DNA from: CAINDZ01 sp041908585
Lineage (GTDB): Bacteria > Krumholzibacteriota > Krumholzibacteriia > LZORAL124-64-63
Direction of reading: 5' to 3'
Assembly: GCA_041908585.1 (NCBI GenBank)
Contig: JAYRFB010000040.1
Location: 1 to 11,198 of the forward strand
Length of the DNA stretch: 11,198 nt
Position 1 is the first letter of the stretch. The number at the start of each line of letters is the position of its first letter. The position numbers were made by a program, and so were the translations under genes. Positions 1 through 8,300 of the stretch are shown one piece after another. Below the pieces are notes generated by a model, which was given only the letters and a program-made list of their open reading frames with translations, ran no database searches and was not told the DNA's origin.

Positions 1-2444
1 CAGGCGGCGCCGCCCGCGTGGGCACCGGCCAGCGTGGCGCCGCTCTCCTCGAAGCGGAACCCGGCCGCGCGCCCGCCGCTCCCGCCGGCCAGCGCTCCGT
101 CCCGCCACTGGCGCCGCTCGTGCAGGAGCGCCGGCTGCAGGGCGCCGACGCGCCAGGAGACCTCGTGCCTCTGCGCTCGGCGCTCGATGTCCAGCGGCTC
201 GATCACATCGCTGGCGCCGGCGCGCGAGAGCTCGTGCCGACCCGCGCCGCCGCCGAGTCGCCAGCGGCCGTCCAGGGCACCGCGGTCGGCAGCGACGGCG
301 TCGCCGTGCCGCAACGCGCCCAGGCCGAGGCCCAGCTCGACGGCGCCGCGCCGGCCTTCGGCCTGCCAGGCGACGCGCGCCTCGCGGCGCCGGTCGGCCT
401 CGTCGAGGAAGCCGTCGCGCCGGGCACGGGCGCCGAGTCCCCACGCCTCGTACTGGGCGATGGTCCGATGCAGCTGCAGCGGCGCGAAGCGAGCGTCCTG
501 CCCCTCCCACACGGCGTCGACGGCCAGGCGGCCGAGGTCGCGTCCGCCCAGGCGCGGCGCCGCCGCGCGCCACCGCGCCGCGACGCGGCCGGCCCCGCCG
601 CCGTTGTCCTCCTCGTCCAGCACCGAGAGCAGGTTGCGATCGACCTGCGACGTGTTCCACTCCGCATCGATGCCGTTGCCCGCCGAGTCGCCAAGGGCCA
701 GCGCGAACGTGGCCAGGCTGTGCGAGCCGGGCATGGCCAGCGGCCGACCCACGCGATACGCGCCCAGCCCCGCCCCCACGTGGACGTAGACACGGCGGCC
801 GGTCGTGGTCAGGCTGTCCAGGCGGTAGTCGCCGCGCCCGGTCCCGGCGTGATAGAAGGCCACGTCCCAGTCGCCGCCGCCGGGCGCGTGCACGTAGACC
901 GTGTCGGCACCGGCGATCTCGCGCGTGTACGCACCCTCGCCCGGCGCGGCCGGTTGCGCGCCCGGGGCCACGGCGAGCGTCGCGTCATCACCCGCCGCGG
1001 CCAGCACGGCCTCGTCGCCGGCGGCCAGGTCCCCGGTGCGCAGGCGGGCGGGATCGTCGGCCTCGCGGGTGATGCGGGCGCGCAGGCGGGCCGGCAGGCC
1101 CGGCAGCGCCCCTCCCAGCGCGTGCTCGACGCCCGCGCCCAGCACCGTGCGGCTGTATGCACCCTCGCCCTGCTCGTACTCGACGGTGATCAGCGACTCG
1201 GCGGTGATGAGGCGGCGGTAGGTGAAGGTGATCGTCCCCAGGACGTAGTCGATGACATAGTCGCGGTCGGCCCCGCGCACCAGCGGCTGGCCATCCAGCG
1301 TCACCCGCTCGGACCCCGCCACCAGGAACAGGTTGACGCCGCCCTCGCCCTGCGCCAGGCGGTACGGACCCTGGTTCGCTTCCTGGCCCTGCAGCTGGAC
1401 CGTGCGATAGCTGCCGCGCGGCGCGCCGGCAACGGCCTCGACCGCCGTGGCGCCGCCGCGCGCGCGCAGGTCGAGTCCCTGCAGCTTGCGCCGCAGGTCG
1501 CCGAACGCGGTCCCGCGCCGCTGCACCACCAGGTCGCCGAGCGTGGCCTGCCAGGCCGGGGCCGTGATCTCGACGAGCACCTTGTCGATGTCCTTCAGCT
1601 CCTCGGTGTTGCCCTCGGGCACGACCGGGAGGTTGTCGTCGGACAGGAAGGCACGCACGGACACCTCAGGGGTCAGCCGTCCGTCGAGGCTCAGGCGCAG
1701 GTTCTGGTCCACAGTCATCTCGCGCCGCGAGCCGGACGAGACCTGCACGGTCTTGCTGCCGCTCACGCGCAGGTCGTCGTCGCGCCAGCGCTCCGCGACC
1801 GCACCCGCCGCGCCCGCGGAGCTTCCTGCCTGCCCCACGGCGGGTCGCGCCCCGGCGTCCGCGGCCAACTGCGGGGCCGGTGACACCTCGCGCAGGTCGA
1901 GGCGCGAGGCGGGGGCCGCTGGCACGAAGCGGTAGGTGGCGCTGACCAGCGCCAACCCGGCTCCGGGCCCGGCCTCCGCTGCCGACGCGGAGGCGCGCCA
2001 GCCGCGAAGCGGGATCACCAGTCCCGTCCGGGCACGCAGGTGGAAGTCGCGACCCTCGACCCAGCGCTCACCTTCGACCACCAGCCGCAACGTGCCCGGC
2101 ACGACGTAACCATGCGCCAGAGGAAGCGGCCGCAGCGCGGCAGGCATCAGGTGGAACTCGTGTTCGACGAGCGTGGTCGCGGTGTCGGCGGGGGCCGGGG
2201 CGGCAAGCGATGCCGGAGTCACAAGCGATGCCGGGGTCACAAGCGATGCCGGGATCACAGGCGGTACCGGGATCTCACGCGGTCCCGGAGCCTCAAGCGG
2301 CGCCGATGCGTCAGATGGGACCGCGGCGCCCGGCGCCTCCTGCCCGCTGGCGCGCACCGCCGTCGCGCCCCACGCGCCCAGGAGGAGCAGGGCCGCCAGC
2401 GGCAGCGGCGGCAGCGCGGCGCGCCGTGGCCGCAGCGCTCCCAT
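1..2444 (-). CDS. SprA_N-like large beta-rich outer-membrane protein, C-terminus missing
   Basis: The frame runs open from ATG 2444 to the window edge: 814 codons with no stop, so the 3' end is missing. A signal peptide (about 1-33) precedes a Pro/Ala linker with a threefold hexapeptide repeat (63-80). Residues about 225-330 include VSGSKTVQVSSGS, VDQNLRLSLDGRL, LSDDNLPVVPEGNTEELKDI and TLGDLVVQ. This order resembles the N-terminal domain of SprA, the T9SS translocon (GSxT, DQSxxxxxxGK, then a strand ending in a G-D/N turn). It is also typical of an uncharacterised family of large FCB-group envelope proteins. GADRDYVIDYVLGTITFTYR (391-410) is a hallmark of both. DRNLLSVLDEEDNGG occurs at 602-616, after which arginine- and aromatic-rich strands suggest a barrel. 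Full SprA is usually above 2000 residues, and total length here is unknown, so I do not assign sprA. No Shine-Dalgarno sequence is seen; initiation probably relies on TGATG coupling with the lipoprotein gene. Confidence 0.8.
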   Translation of the reverse strand, partial: MGALRPRRAALPPLPLAALLLLGAWGATAVRASGQEAPGAAVPSDASAPLEAPGPREIPVPPVIPASLVTPASLVTPASLAAPAPADTATTLVEHEFHLMPAALRPLPLAHGYVVPGTLRLVVEGERWVEGRDFHLRARTGLVIPLRGWRASASAAEAGPGAGLALVSATYRFVPAAPASRLDLREVSPAPQLAADAGARPAVGQAGSSAGAAGAVAERWRDDDLRVSGSKTVQVSSGSRREMTVDQNLRLSLDGRLTPEVSVRAFLSDDNLPVVPEGNTEELKDIDKVLVEITAPAWQATLGDLVVQRRGTAFGDLRRKLQGLDLRARGGATAVEAVAGAPRGSYRTVQLQGQEANQGPYRLAQGEGGVNLFLVAGSERVTLDGQPLVRGADRDYVIDYVLGTITFTYRRLITAESLITVEYEQGEGAYSRTVLGAGVEHALGGALPGLPARLRARITREADDPARLRTGDLAAGDEAVLAAAGDDATLAVAPGAQPAAPGEGAYTREIAGADTVYVHAPGGGDWDVAFYHAGTGRGDYRLDSLTTTGRRVYVHVGAGLGAYRVGRPLAMPGSHSLATFALALGDSAGNGIDAEWNTSQVDRNLLSVLDEEDNGGGAGRVAARWRAAAPRLGGRDLGRLAVDAVWEGQDARFAPLQLHRTIAQYEAWGLGARARRDGFLDEADRRREARVAWQAEGRRGAVELGLGLGALRHGDAVAADRGALDGRWRLGGGAGRHELSRAGASDVIEPLDIERRAQRHEVSWRVGALQPALLHERRQWRDGALAGGSGGRAAGFRFEESGATLAGAHAGGAA
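2205..2258 (-). repeat. Three tandem 18-bp repeats coding for V-[IT]-P-A-S-L
   Basis: Units at 2258-2241, 2240-2223 and 2222-2205 read GTGAnnCCGGCATCGCTT and differ only at the two middle bases. They encode residues 63-80 of the SprA-like protein, in a Pro/Ala linker just after the signal peptide. The near-identity at the DNA level indicates recent duplication. Being a multiple of three, copy-number change would alter linker length without breaking the frame. Confidence 0.85.
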
Positions 2445-2446
2445 CA
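2444..2446 (-). promoter_or_regulatory. TGATG stop/start overlap (translational coupling)
   Basis: The lipoprotein stop TGA occupies 2446-2444 and the ATG of the SprA-like gene occupies 2444-2442, sharing one base. The 20 nt before this ATG contain no good Shine-Dalgarno sequence, so ribosome re-initiation after the lipoprotein gene is the likely way the large protein is started. Confidence 0.75.
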
Positions 2447-3445
2447 CTCGTAGACGATGCGGTAGACCAGGATCGCCGCACGCCCGCGGTCGGTCACCGC
2501 CAGCGTCCCCTCCGGACCGACCGCCACGTCCAGCGGGACCGACGGCGCCGCCTGCAGGCTCATCTCCGGACCCGCCGAGAACAGCAGGCGGAGCCGATGG
2601 TCGAGCACGTGGATGCGGCCCGCGCCGGGGTCCGCCACGAACACGTTGCCGAACCGGTCGGTGTCCAGGCCCTGCGGCGCGACGAACGGGTTGTCGACGG
2701 CGAAGTCGCCGCCGATCGTCCCCTCGAAGAATCCGCTGCGTCCGTACCGGCAGAGGCGACGGTTGCCGCGGTCGGCCACGGCGAAGCCCCCGTCGGACAG
2801 GAAGGCCACGCCGGACGGGTCTCGGAACTGGTCGCTGACTGTCCCGGGCCCGCCCACGCGCACGTGCAGCGCCAGGAACGAGTCGAGCAGCAGCACCTGC
2901 TGCGAGACGGCGTCGGCGATCACCAGGCGTCCGTCGCGGTCGATCGCGAACGAGGTCGCCAGCGGGGCGTCGCCGGGATCGACCTGCCTGAGGTCGGCCA
3001 GTTCGTCCAGCCAGGCGCCGCCCGGCTCGAACCGCTGGATGCTGGCCCCGGCGCGGTCCAGCACCAGGACCTTCAGCCCGTCGTAGACCGCGTCGAGCGG
3101 CTGGTAGGGCCGCGAGGACGGCTCGTCGAATTCGTACCAGCTGAGGTCGCGCGGATCCAGCGCGTGCACGCGGCCGCGCTTCTCGTCGCAGACCAGCAGC
3201 GTGCCATCCGGCCCGAACGCGCAGCCGGCGATGCCGTCGAGCGGGAAATAGGCCGCGCCCGGCACGTTCTCGTACGCGGCCAGGAACGACAGTCCCACCG
3301 GTCGCGAGCCGACACCTCGCGGAGGTTCCTCGCGAGGCGTCGCCGCGGCGCCGCCGTGCAGCGCCGGCCCGCAGCCGGCGACCATGAGCAGCGCCGCCCG
3401 GAGGACCGCGCCCACCGACGCTGCTGCCGCCGGTCGCGCCGTCAT
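2444..3445 (-). CDS. NHL-repeat beta-propeller lipoprotein
   Basis: This 333-residue protein has a lipoprotein signal peptide: hydrophobic VLRAALLMVAGC with the lipobox VAGC and the lipidated cysteine at residue 25. After a short Ala/Pro-rich linker, residues about 55-330 form repeated NHL-type blades, recognisable from returning units such as CAFGPDGTLLVCDEKRGRV (75-93), FAIDRDGRLVIADAVSQQV (167-185), VAFLSDGGFAVADRGNRRL (213-231), LDTDRFGNVFVADPGAGRI (260-278) and VAVGPEGTLAVTDRGRAAI (307-325). This suggests a six-bladed propeller. Such folds usually bind proteins or ligands, and no catalytic residues stand out. It is probably anchored to the outer membrane; its side is unknown. Start and stop both overlap the neighbouring genes by one nucleotide (TGATG), implying translational coupling and fixed stoichiometry. 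The ATG has only a weak purine-rich stretch (GGGG about 7 nt upstream). A scaffold role with the downstream SprA-like protein is inference. Confidence 0.85.
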   Translation of the reverse strand: MTARPAAAASVGAVLRAALLMVAGCGPALHGGAAATPREEPPRGVGSRPVGLSFLAAYENVPGAAYFPLDGIAGCAFGPDGTLLVCDEKRGRVHALDPRDLSWYEFDEPSSRPYQPLDAVYDGLKVLVLDRAGASIQRFEPGGAWLDELADLRQVDPGDAPLATSFAIDRDGRLVIADAVSQQVLLLDSFLALHVRVGGPGTVSDQFRDPSGVAFLSDGGFAVADRGNRRLCRYGRSGFFEGTIGGDFAVDNPFVAPQGLDTDRFGNVFVADPGAGRIHVLDHRLRLLFSAGPEMSLQAAPSVPLDVAVGPEGTLAVTDRGRAAILVYRIVYE

Positions 3446-3447
3446 CA
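3445..3447 (-). promoter_or_regulatory. TGATG stop/start overlap (translational coupling)
   Basis: The stop TGA of DUF5683-like paralogue 2 (3447-3445) shares a base with the ATG of the NHL lipoprotein gene (3445-3443). The upstream purine stretch is weak. The three distal genes are thus chained by two identical overlap junctions. Confidence 0.75.
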
Positions 3448-4320
3448 GAAGCCCCGCGAGACCACGCAGCGCGCGCCCGGGTCGGCCAGCGCCGGCTCGA
3501 GCTCCAGCGCCACGTCCAGGCCCAGCACGCGGGCGCGGGCCAGCTCGCCGTCGCCGCGGACGCCCGTGACGGCATCGAACACGGAGACCGCCCGGTTGAG
3601 CACGGCGAACAGGATCATGAAGTCGCGGCGGTCATACGCCGAGTTGCCCTTCGCGCGCAGCAGGGCGTAGCTGTAGCGACGGTCGTCGTTGACCCATTGC
3701 CAGGCGTCATCGGCGGCGACCAGCCCGGACACCGGCTCCTGAAGGGCCCGCGCCTCGCGGTAGCGCGAGTCGTTGTAGGCATCGCTGTCTGCGAACTGGC
3801 CGACGGCCTGCCAGTAGGACTCGCCGTGCTCGCCGTCCGCGCCCGCGTAGATACCGGCCCACTGGCGCGCCGACTCCATCCGGTCGTCGCCCTGCGCATC
3901 GAAGACGAAGTAGGCGGTCCAGATTCCCGCCTCGATGCCGGCCATGACGTACGCGCGTCGGCGGTCGCCGTTGTAGAACTGCCCCGCGCCGGGCAGCAAC
4001 GCCGACAGCGCGCCGGCCTTGAGCTTGCGCCCGAGATGGGAAGGCCCGCCGGCGTCGCTCTCCCCGGCCTCGCGCCGGGGGCTGGCGGTGCCGAACTCGT
4101 CGGGCACCGCGCCGCCGCCGCCGTCGCGCTGCCGGAACGTCTGGGCGCCGGCCAGCGCGCCACGCCAGCCGGCCGAGGCGCTATGGCCCAGCACCGCGTA
4201 CTCCGCGGACGTGAAGCCGGCTGCGACGTCGCCGGCCACGGCCACGCCGGAGATCGCCAAGGACGCCAGGATCGCCAGCAGTGCCGCCCGCCGGCGGCCG
4301 TCGATCGCCAGTCTTGCCAT
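3445..4320 (-). CDS. DUF5683-like membrane or envelope protein, paralogue 2
   Basis: This protein has 291 residues from ATG 4320. The start was chosen because a signal peptide follows at once (MARLAIDGRRRAALLAILAS, hydrophobic to about residue 28, AVAG) and AAGG lies 5 nt upstream. The open frame extends to 4746, but that part overlaps the preceding gene and has no membrane or signal character. VPDEFG (72-77) occurs in the linker. The core ALSALLPGAGQFYNGDRRRAY (104-124) is the clearest DUF5683-like motif in the window, followed by a hydrophobic segment (about 125-141). After an acidic, aromatic middle come YALLRAKGNSAYDRRDF (218-234) and a hydrophobic segment with LNRAVSVFDAV (241-251). The protein ends in SRGF. 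Order and spacing of these motifs match the upstream paralogue. The last base of its stop codon is the first base of the next gene's ATG. Biochemical function is unknown. Confidence 0.82.
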   Translation of the reverse strand: MARLAIDGRRRAALLAILASLAISGVAVAGDVAAGFTSAEYAVLGHSASAGWRGALAGAQTFRQRDGGGGAVPDEFGTASPRREAGESDAGGPSHLGRKLKAGALSALLPGAGQFYNGDRRRAYVMAGIEAGIWTAYFVFDAQGDDRMESARQWAGIYAGADGEHGESYWQAVGQFADSDAYNDSRYREARALQEPVSGLVAADDAWQWVNDDRRYSYALLRAKGNSAYDRRDFMILFAVLNRAVSVFDAVTGVRGDGELARARVLGLDVALELEPALADPGARCVVSRGF

Positions 4321-4339
4321 CGCCGCCTTGCCTTTCGGT

Positions 4340-4357
4340 GGGCGCGCGCACGCGCCC
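4340..4357 (-). promoter_or_regulatory. GC-only stem-loop in the 59-bp gap between the two DUF5683-like genes
   Basis: On the transcribed strand, GGGCGCG (4357-4351), loop TGCG (4350-4347) and CGCGCCC (4346-4340) form a perfect 7-bp stem of G-C pairs only. No T-run follows, so it is not a typical intrinsic terminator. It ends 10 nt before the AAGG at 4329-4326 of the next gene. It could slow exonuclease decay or modulate translation of the distal genes; a chance palindrome in GC-rich DNA is also possible. Confidence 0.45.
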
Positions 4358-4379
4358 CGGATGATGCCGTCGCCGTACC

Positions 4380-5366
4380 TCAGAACGAGACCGCCGCCGC
4401 CAGGGTGGCGCGCCGCAGGCCGTGCGGCTGCGCGATCAGCCGAACTTCGTGGCCGGCGAGCGACAACCGGCTGTCGCCGCCATCGAGGCTGCCATCGCCG
4501 CCGAGCAGCCCGCCCAGCCAGGCCGTCTGCACGACGCTGACCAGTCGCAGCCCGATGTTCACGTACAGCCAGCGGTCGCGGCTCTTGAAGGCGTCGTTGG
4601 AGTCGTCGCGCATCTGGCGGTAGATCTCGCGGTGCTCGGAGACCCACGGCTGGCCCAGGTCGATCTTCGGGTCGTTCGTCGGCGTGTAACCCTCGCGGAA
4701 GAGCGGGTTGACGAAGTCGTCCCAGCCGAACACGAACTGATCCCACTTGCCGAGGTTCTCGTAGTACTCGCGGCGATCCTCCTCCGCCGTCACGTACAGC
4801 GGCAGGTTCTCGAGGTCGTCGAGGTCGACCATCGGCTCGACCGCCGGGAAGTACGCCGCGCCGACGCCGTCGCGCTCGATGTCGGTGCTGTTGGTGACGT
4901 ACGCCTCGAGCAGCAGCTCGTCGCTGTAGTGCTCGTCGGCGTAGGCGTAGTAGGCGTCGCGCAGGTCGGCGCCATCCGAGTGCTTGGCCGCGACCTGCGT
5001 CCAGGCCAGGATGTCCAGCGCCATCATCAGGTAGCCCCGCTTGTGGCCGAGCATCGCCTCGCCGGCCCCCGGGAGCACGAGCGAGGCCAGGACGGGCACG
5101 GCGCCGCCGCGATGGGAGCTCCCCTCGATCGCGACCGAAGGCGACCCGCCGTCGGCCGCGCCGCCGCCGAACTCGTCGCTCACGGCCCTCAGGCCGGTCA
5201 GCGGCAGGTCCTGCAGCGCCCCGCGGTCGAGCAGCCAGGCCGCGCGGTCGGCGGCCACGTCGGGCGCGGGCATCGCGCCGCCCGCCGCCAGCGCCGCGGT
5301 GGCCGCGCCGCAGGCCAGGAGCAGGGCCGCCATTGCGGCCAGGTGATTCCGGTTGCAGAGAGTCAT
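4380..5366 (-). CDS. DUF5683-like membrane or envelope protein, paralogue 1
   Basis: This 328-residue protein begins at ATG 5366 with GGAGG 5 nt upstream. The N-terminus is a signal peptide (hydrophobic about 9-28, possible cleavage after ALAA). The sequence LLAC at 16-19 resembles a lipobox, but the hydrophobic stretch continues past it, so signal peptidase I seems likelier. A low-complexity linker carries VSDEFGG (62-68). The conserved core is VLASLVLPGAGEAMLGHKRGY (92-112) with a hydrophobic segment to about 127; the SLxLPGAGxxxxGxxRG pattern matches DUF5683-type proteins. A tyrosine- and acid-rich middle (about 138-215) is followed by QMRDDSNDAFKSRDRW (251-266), a second hydrophobic segment (about 267-288), and a short tail ending in AVSF. 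It shares this layout with the next gene. No catalytic motif is seen and the function is unknown. Its place among T9SS-type genes suggests an envelope role; that is inference. Confidence 0.8.
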   Translation of the reverse strand: MTLCNRNHLAAMAALLLACGAATAALAAGGAMPAPDVAADRAAWLLDRGALQDLPLTGLRAVSDEFGGGAADGGSPSVAIEGSSHRGGAVPVLASLVLPGAGEAMLGHKRGYLMMALDILAWTQVAAKHSDGADLRDAYYAYADEHYSDELLLEAYVTNSTDIERDGVGAAYFPAVEPMVDLDDLENLPLYVTAEEDRREYYENLGKWDQFVFGWDDFVNPLFREGYTPTNDPKIDLGQPWVSEHREIYRQMRDDSNDAFKSRDRWLYVNIGLRLVSVVQTAWLGGLLGGDGSLDGGDSRLSLAGHEVRLIAQPHGLRRATLAAAVSF

Positions 5367-5391
5367 CGCATCCTCCCGGGCTCGGCGGTGC

Positions 5392-8300
5392 TCAGCGTTC
5401 GACCGCCAGGGTCAGCGTGCGGGTCCGTCGTCCGTCGGCCCCGCCGTATTCAAGGACTGCCACGTAGATGCCGCTGGCGATGCCGGGCAGTTCCAGGCGC
5501 ACCTGGTTCATCTGCGCGGACGCCGCCACGAACCGGCCCTCGCGGACCAGCTCGCCCTGCAGGTCGTAGACGGCCAGCCGCACGGGGCCGTCGACATCGG
5601 ACCAGAAGCGCGCGTTGACCGCCTCGCTGCTGACCGGGTTGGGGAACAGCACGACCTCGGCGCGGTCTTGCGCCGCCGGGGTGGCCGGCCCCAGGTCGCG
5701 AGCCTGCCCGGCCGGGCCGCGCCGCAGGCTGCCGCCGGCAGCGCCGAGCCATTCGCTGGTCGTGGGCACGCCCTCGCCGGCGGCTGCAGCGAGCCGCCAG
5801 CCGGCCACGCGACCGTTCACCCAGGTGCGCCCGAAGGGAGGCGCCGTGTAGCCGCCCCCCGACACCAGCCACAGCAGGCGCCCGCCGTCCGCGGGATCGT
5901 CCCCGATGGCCAGCCCGGCCGCGCGCCGGTCGCCCCAGCGCACGGGCAGCTGCGACAGGAGCCGGCCGTCGGGGCCGAGCGCCAGCAGGTGCCCGCCGTC
6001 GGTGTTGAAGAACACCTCGTTCTGGCCGTCGGCGGTGCCGTCGGCGACCACGAGCGGACCGGCGACACGCGTCGTGTCCGCCAGCGGGAAGATCTCCGAC
6101 AGACGCCGCGGCCAGCCGCGCAGCGGGACGCCATCGGCCTGCAGCCCGTACAACCGCTCGGCCGTGGCCACCACCAGGTCGTGGCGGCCGTCGCCGTCCA
6201 CGTCGGCCACCGCGGGCTCGCAGACCACCGCGCCGGTCACCGCCGGCCGTCCGGGCAGCGCCGCGATCGTCCCGCCCGACAGGCGCCAGGAGCCGAGCGC
6301 GCCGAGGTCGTCGAACACGTGGACCAGCGCCCCGTCCGCGCCCGGCACGACGGCCGACTGCACGCGACCGCTGGCCGCCCGCGGGTACGGCGTCCACGCG
6401 GTCGTCCCCGTCCAGCCGTCGGCGTCGACGCCGGCCAGGTGCCAACCGGCACCCGAGAAGACGGCCACGCGGTCCGCGGCGCCGTCGCCGCCGGGCACGA
6501 GCCTCGCCTCGGACGCGGCGACCGGGGCGCCCTGTCCGTCGACCAGCTGCAGCGACGCGCCGACGGAGCCGCCGGCCACCGTCACCAGGAACAGGCGATC
6601 CGGCGGCGCCAGGGCGGCCAGGCGAACCAGGCCCTGGCCGTCAGCCACCGGCAGAGGACCGCCGAGCAGCGTATCGGCCAGCGTCGAAGCCCAGCGCCCG
6701 GTCAGGCCCAGGCCGCCCACGCGATCGGCGCGCATGACGCCGCCGCGCAGGTTCATGACCACGTCGGTGACGGATTCGCCGCCCACCAGGAGCGGAGGCC
6801 CGGCAAGGCGGTCGCCGAGCGCGACCACCGCGCCCTCGGCGCGTCCCGGCAGGCGCGCCCAGTACTCCCTGCCGTCGTCGGTCAGGGCGTACAGCGTGCC
6901 GTCGAAGGGAACGTCGCCGTGGTTGTCGCCCGGCGCGTCCGCGAACAGCAGCAGCCGCTGCGCCCCGACGGCCAGGGGCGTCAGCGATGCGACATCGATC
7001 GCCCGTGGGCCTGCCTGCACACCGCCCGGCAGGGCGCCCGCTTCCGCTTGCGCCGCTACCTCCCAGGGCAGTCCCGGCGGCACCGGGCCCAGCGAGGCCG
7101 AGAACTTCATCACGGCTGCCGTGCGCGCCACGCGCGGGCCGATGCCCGACAGCGACAGGTGCGACCATGAGCGGTCGAACAGGCGCGTGTTGGGGAAACC
7201 CTCGGCGGGCAGTTCCGTGTAGCCGGTCTCGTTGCCCTGTAGGTCGCGGCCGCCGAAAGGATCGCGCCAGGAGCCGTACCAGCCGAGCACGTAGGCGTCC
7301 AGCACGCCGATGTCCTGCAGGCCGTCGGCCTCGACCAGCTTCAGTCCCTGGCCCTCGGTGTTGATCGTGTTGTCGGCCAGCCCTGCCTCGATGCGGTCGG
7401 CGTTCACGTGCCAGACCAGCGCGCCGCCCGCCGGCTGGAAGTAGTCGTAGAAGCCGCTGTTCTCCCACTGGTCCTCGGTGCCCGCCTGCAGCCCCGCCAG
7501 GTAGAGGATCACGCCGGTGCTGTCGTCGCGCTCGAAGGCGAAGCCGTCGTACGGCAGCGGCTCGGTCGGCGCCGGCACCCAGCGGTTCTCGATGAGGAAC
7601 CATTCGCGCGGCGAGAGCCCGCCGCGCCAGGCCTGCGGATCGTCCAGGCTGAAGGCACCGTAGCCGTTCGCCTGCCACTCGGCGTAGTCCGACCGCGGGA
7701 CGCCGACCGCCGGCAGGCGGTACTCGGCGCGCGAGCCGTCGATCTCCTTCGTCTCGAGCCAGCCGAGGAACCACTTGTCCCAGGCGGCCAGCGACGGGGG
7801 CAGGACGCCGCCTGCCGCCACATAGACGGTGTCGCCCTCGTCGGTGATCGTCCCCAAGGTCGCCGACAGGTTCGTGCCCGAGTCCATCAGGTCCCAGATG
7901 CCGACAGACGGCAGGCCGCGGTACGTGTCGTAGACGTCGACCAGGCCCAGGGCATGCCCGAACTCGTGGTAGAACGCGGCGGCGATGCTGCCGGCGAAGC
8001 CGTCCTGGTTGGTGGTCTCGGGGATGACCGAGCATTCCGTCAGGGAGCCGGGCGTCCCCTCCACGCTGTCGAGGCTGGTCAGCGCCTGCGGCTCGCCGAG
8101 GTTGACGAAGAACGTGGGCACGTCGTTCGGCGAGTCGCCGTTGACGTCGCTCTGCCAGTCGCTGCCCGCGTGCACGAAGATGACATAGGTGAACGGGTCG
8201 TCGTCGTCGTAGTCGGCCAGGTTGGCCGAGCCGTCCGCCTGCGTGCCCTCGTCGGCGGCCGTGATCATGTCGCGCACCAGCGACTCGAGCCCGGTCAGGG

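Noticed and set aside
16..19. LLAC (residues 16-19) of DUF5683-like paralogue 1, encoded near 5310-5321, as a lipobox
   Set aside because: Leucine at -2 is unusual for a lipobox and the hydrophobic stretch runs about ten residues past the cysteine to an ALAA site, so signal peptidase I cleavage is likelier. The coordinates given here are residue numbers.
4321..4746. N-terminal extension of the second DUF5683-like gene
   Set aside because: The extension overlaps the preceding gene by 367 bp and reads as Arg/Pro-rich sequence with no domain. The signal peptide and ribosome-binding site are at ATG 4320.
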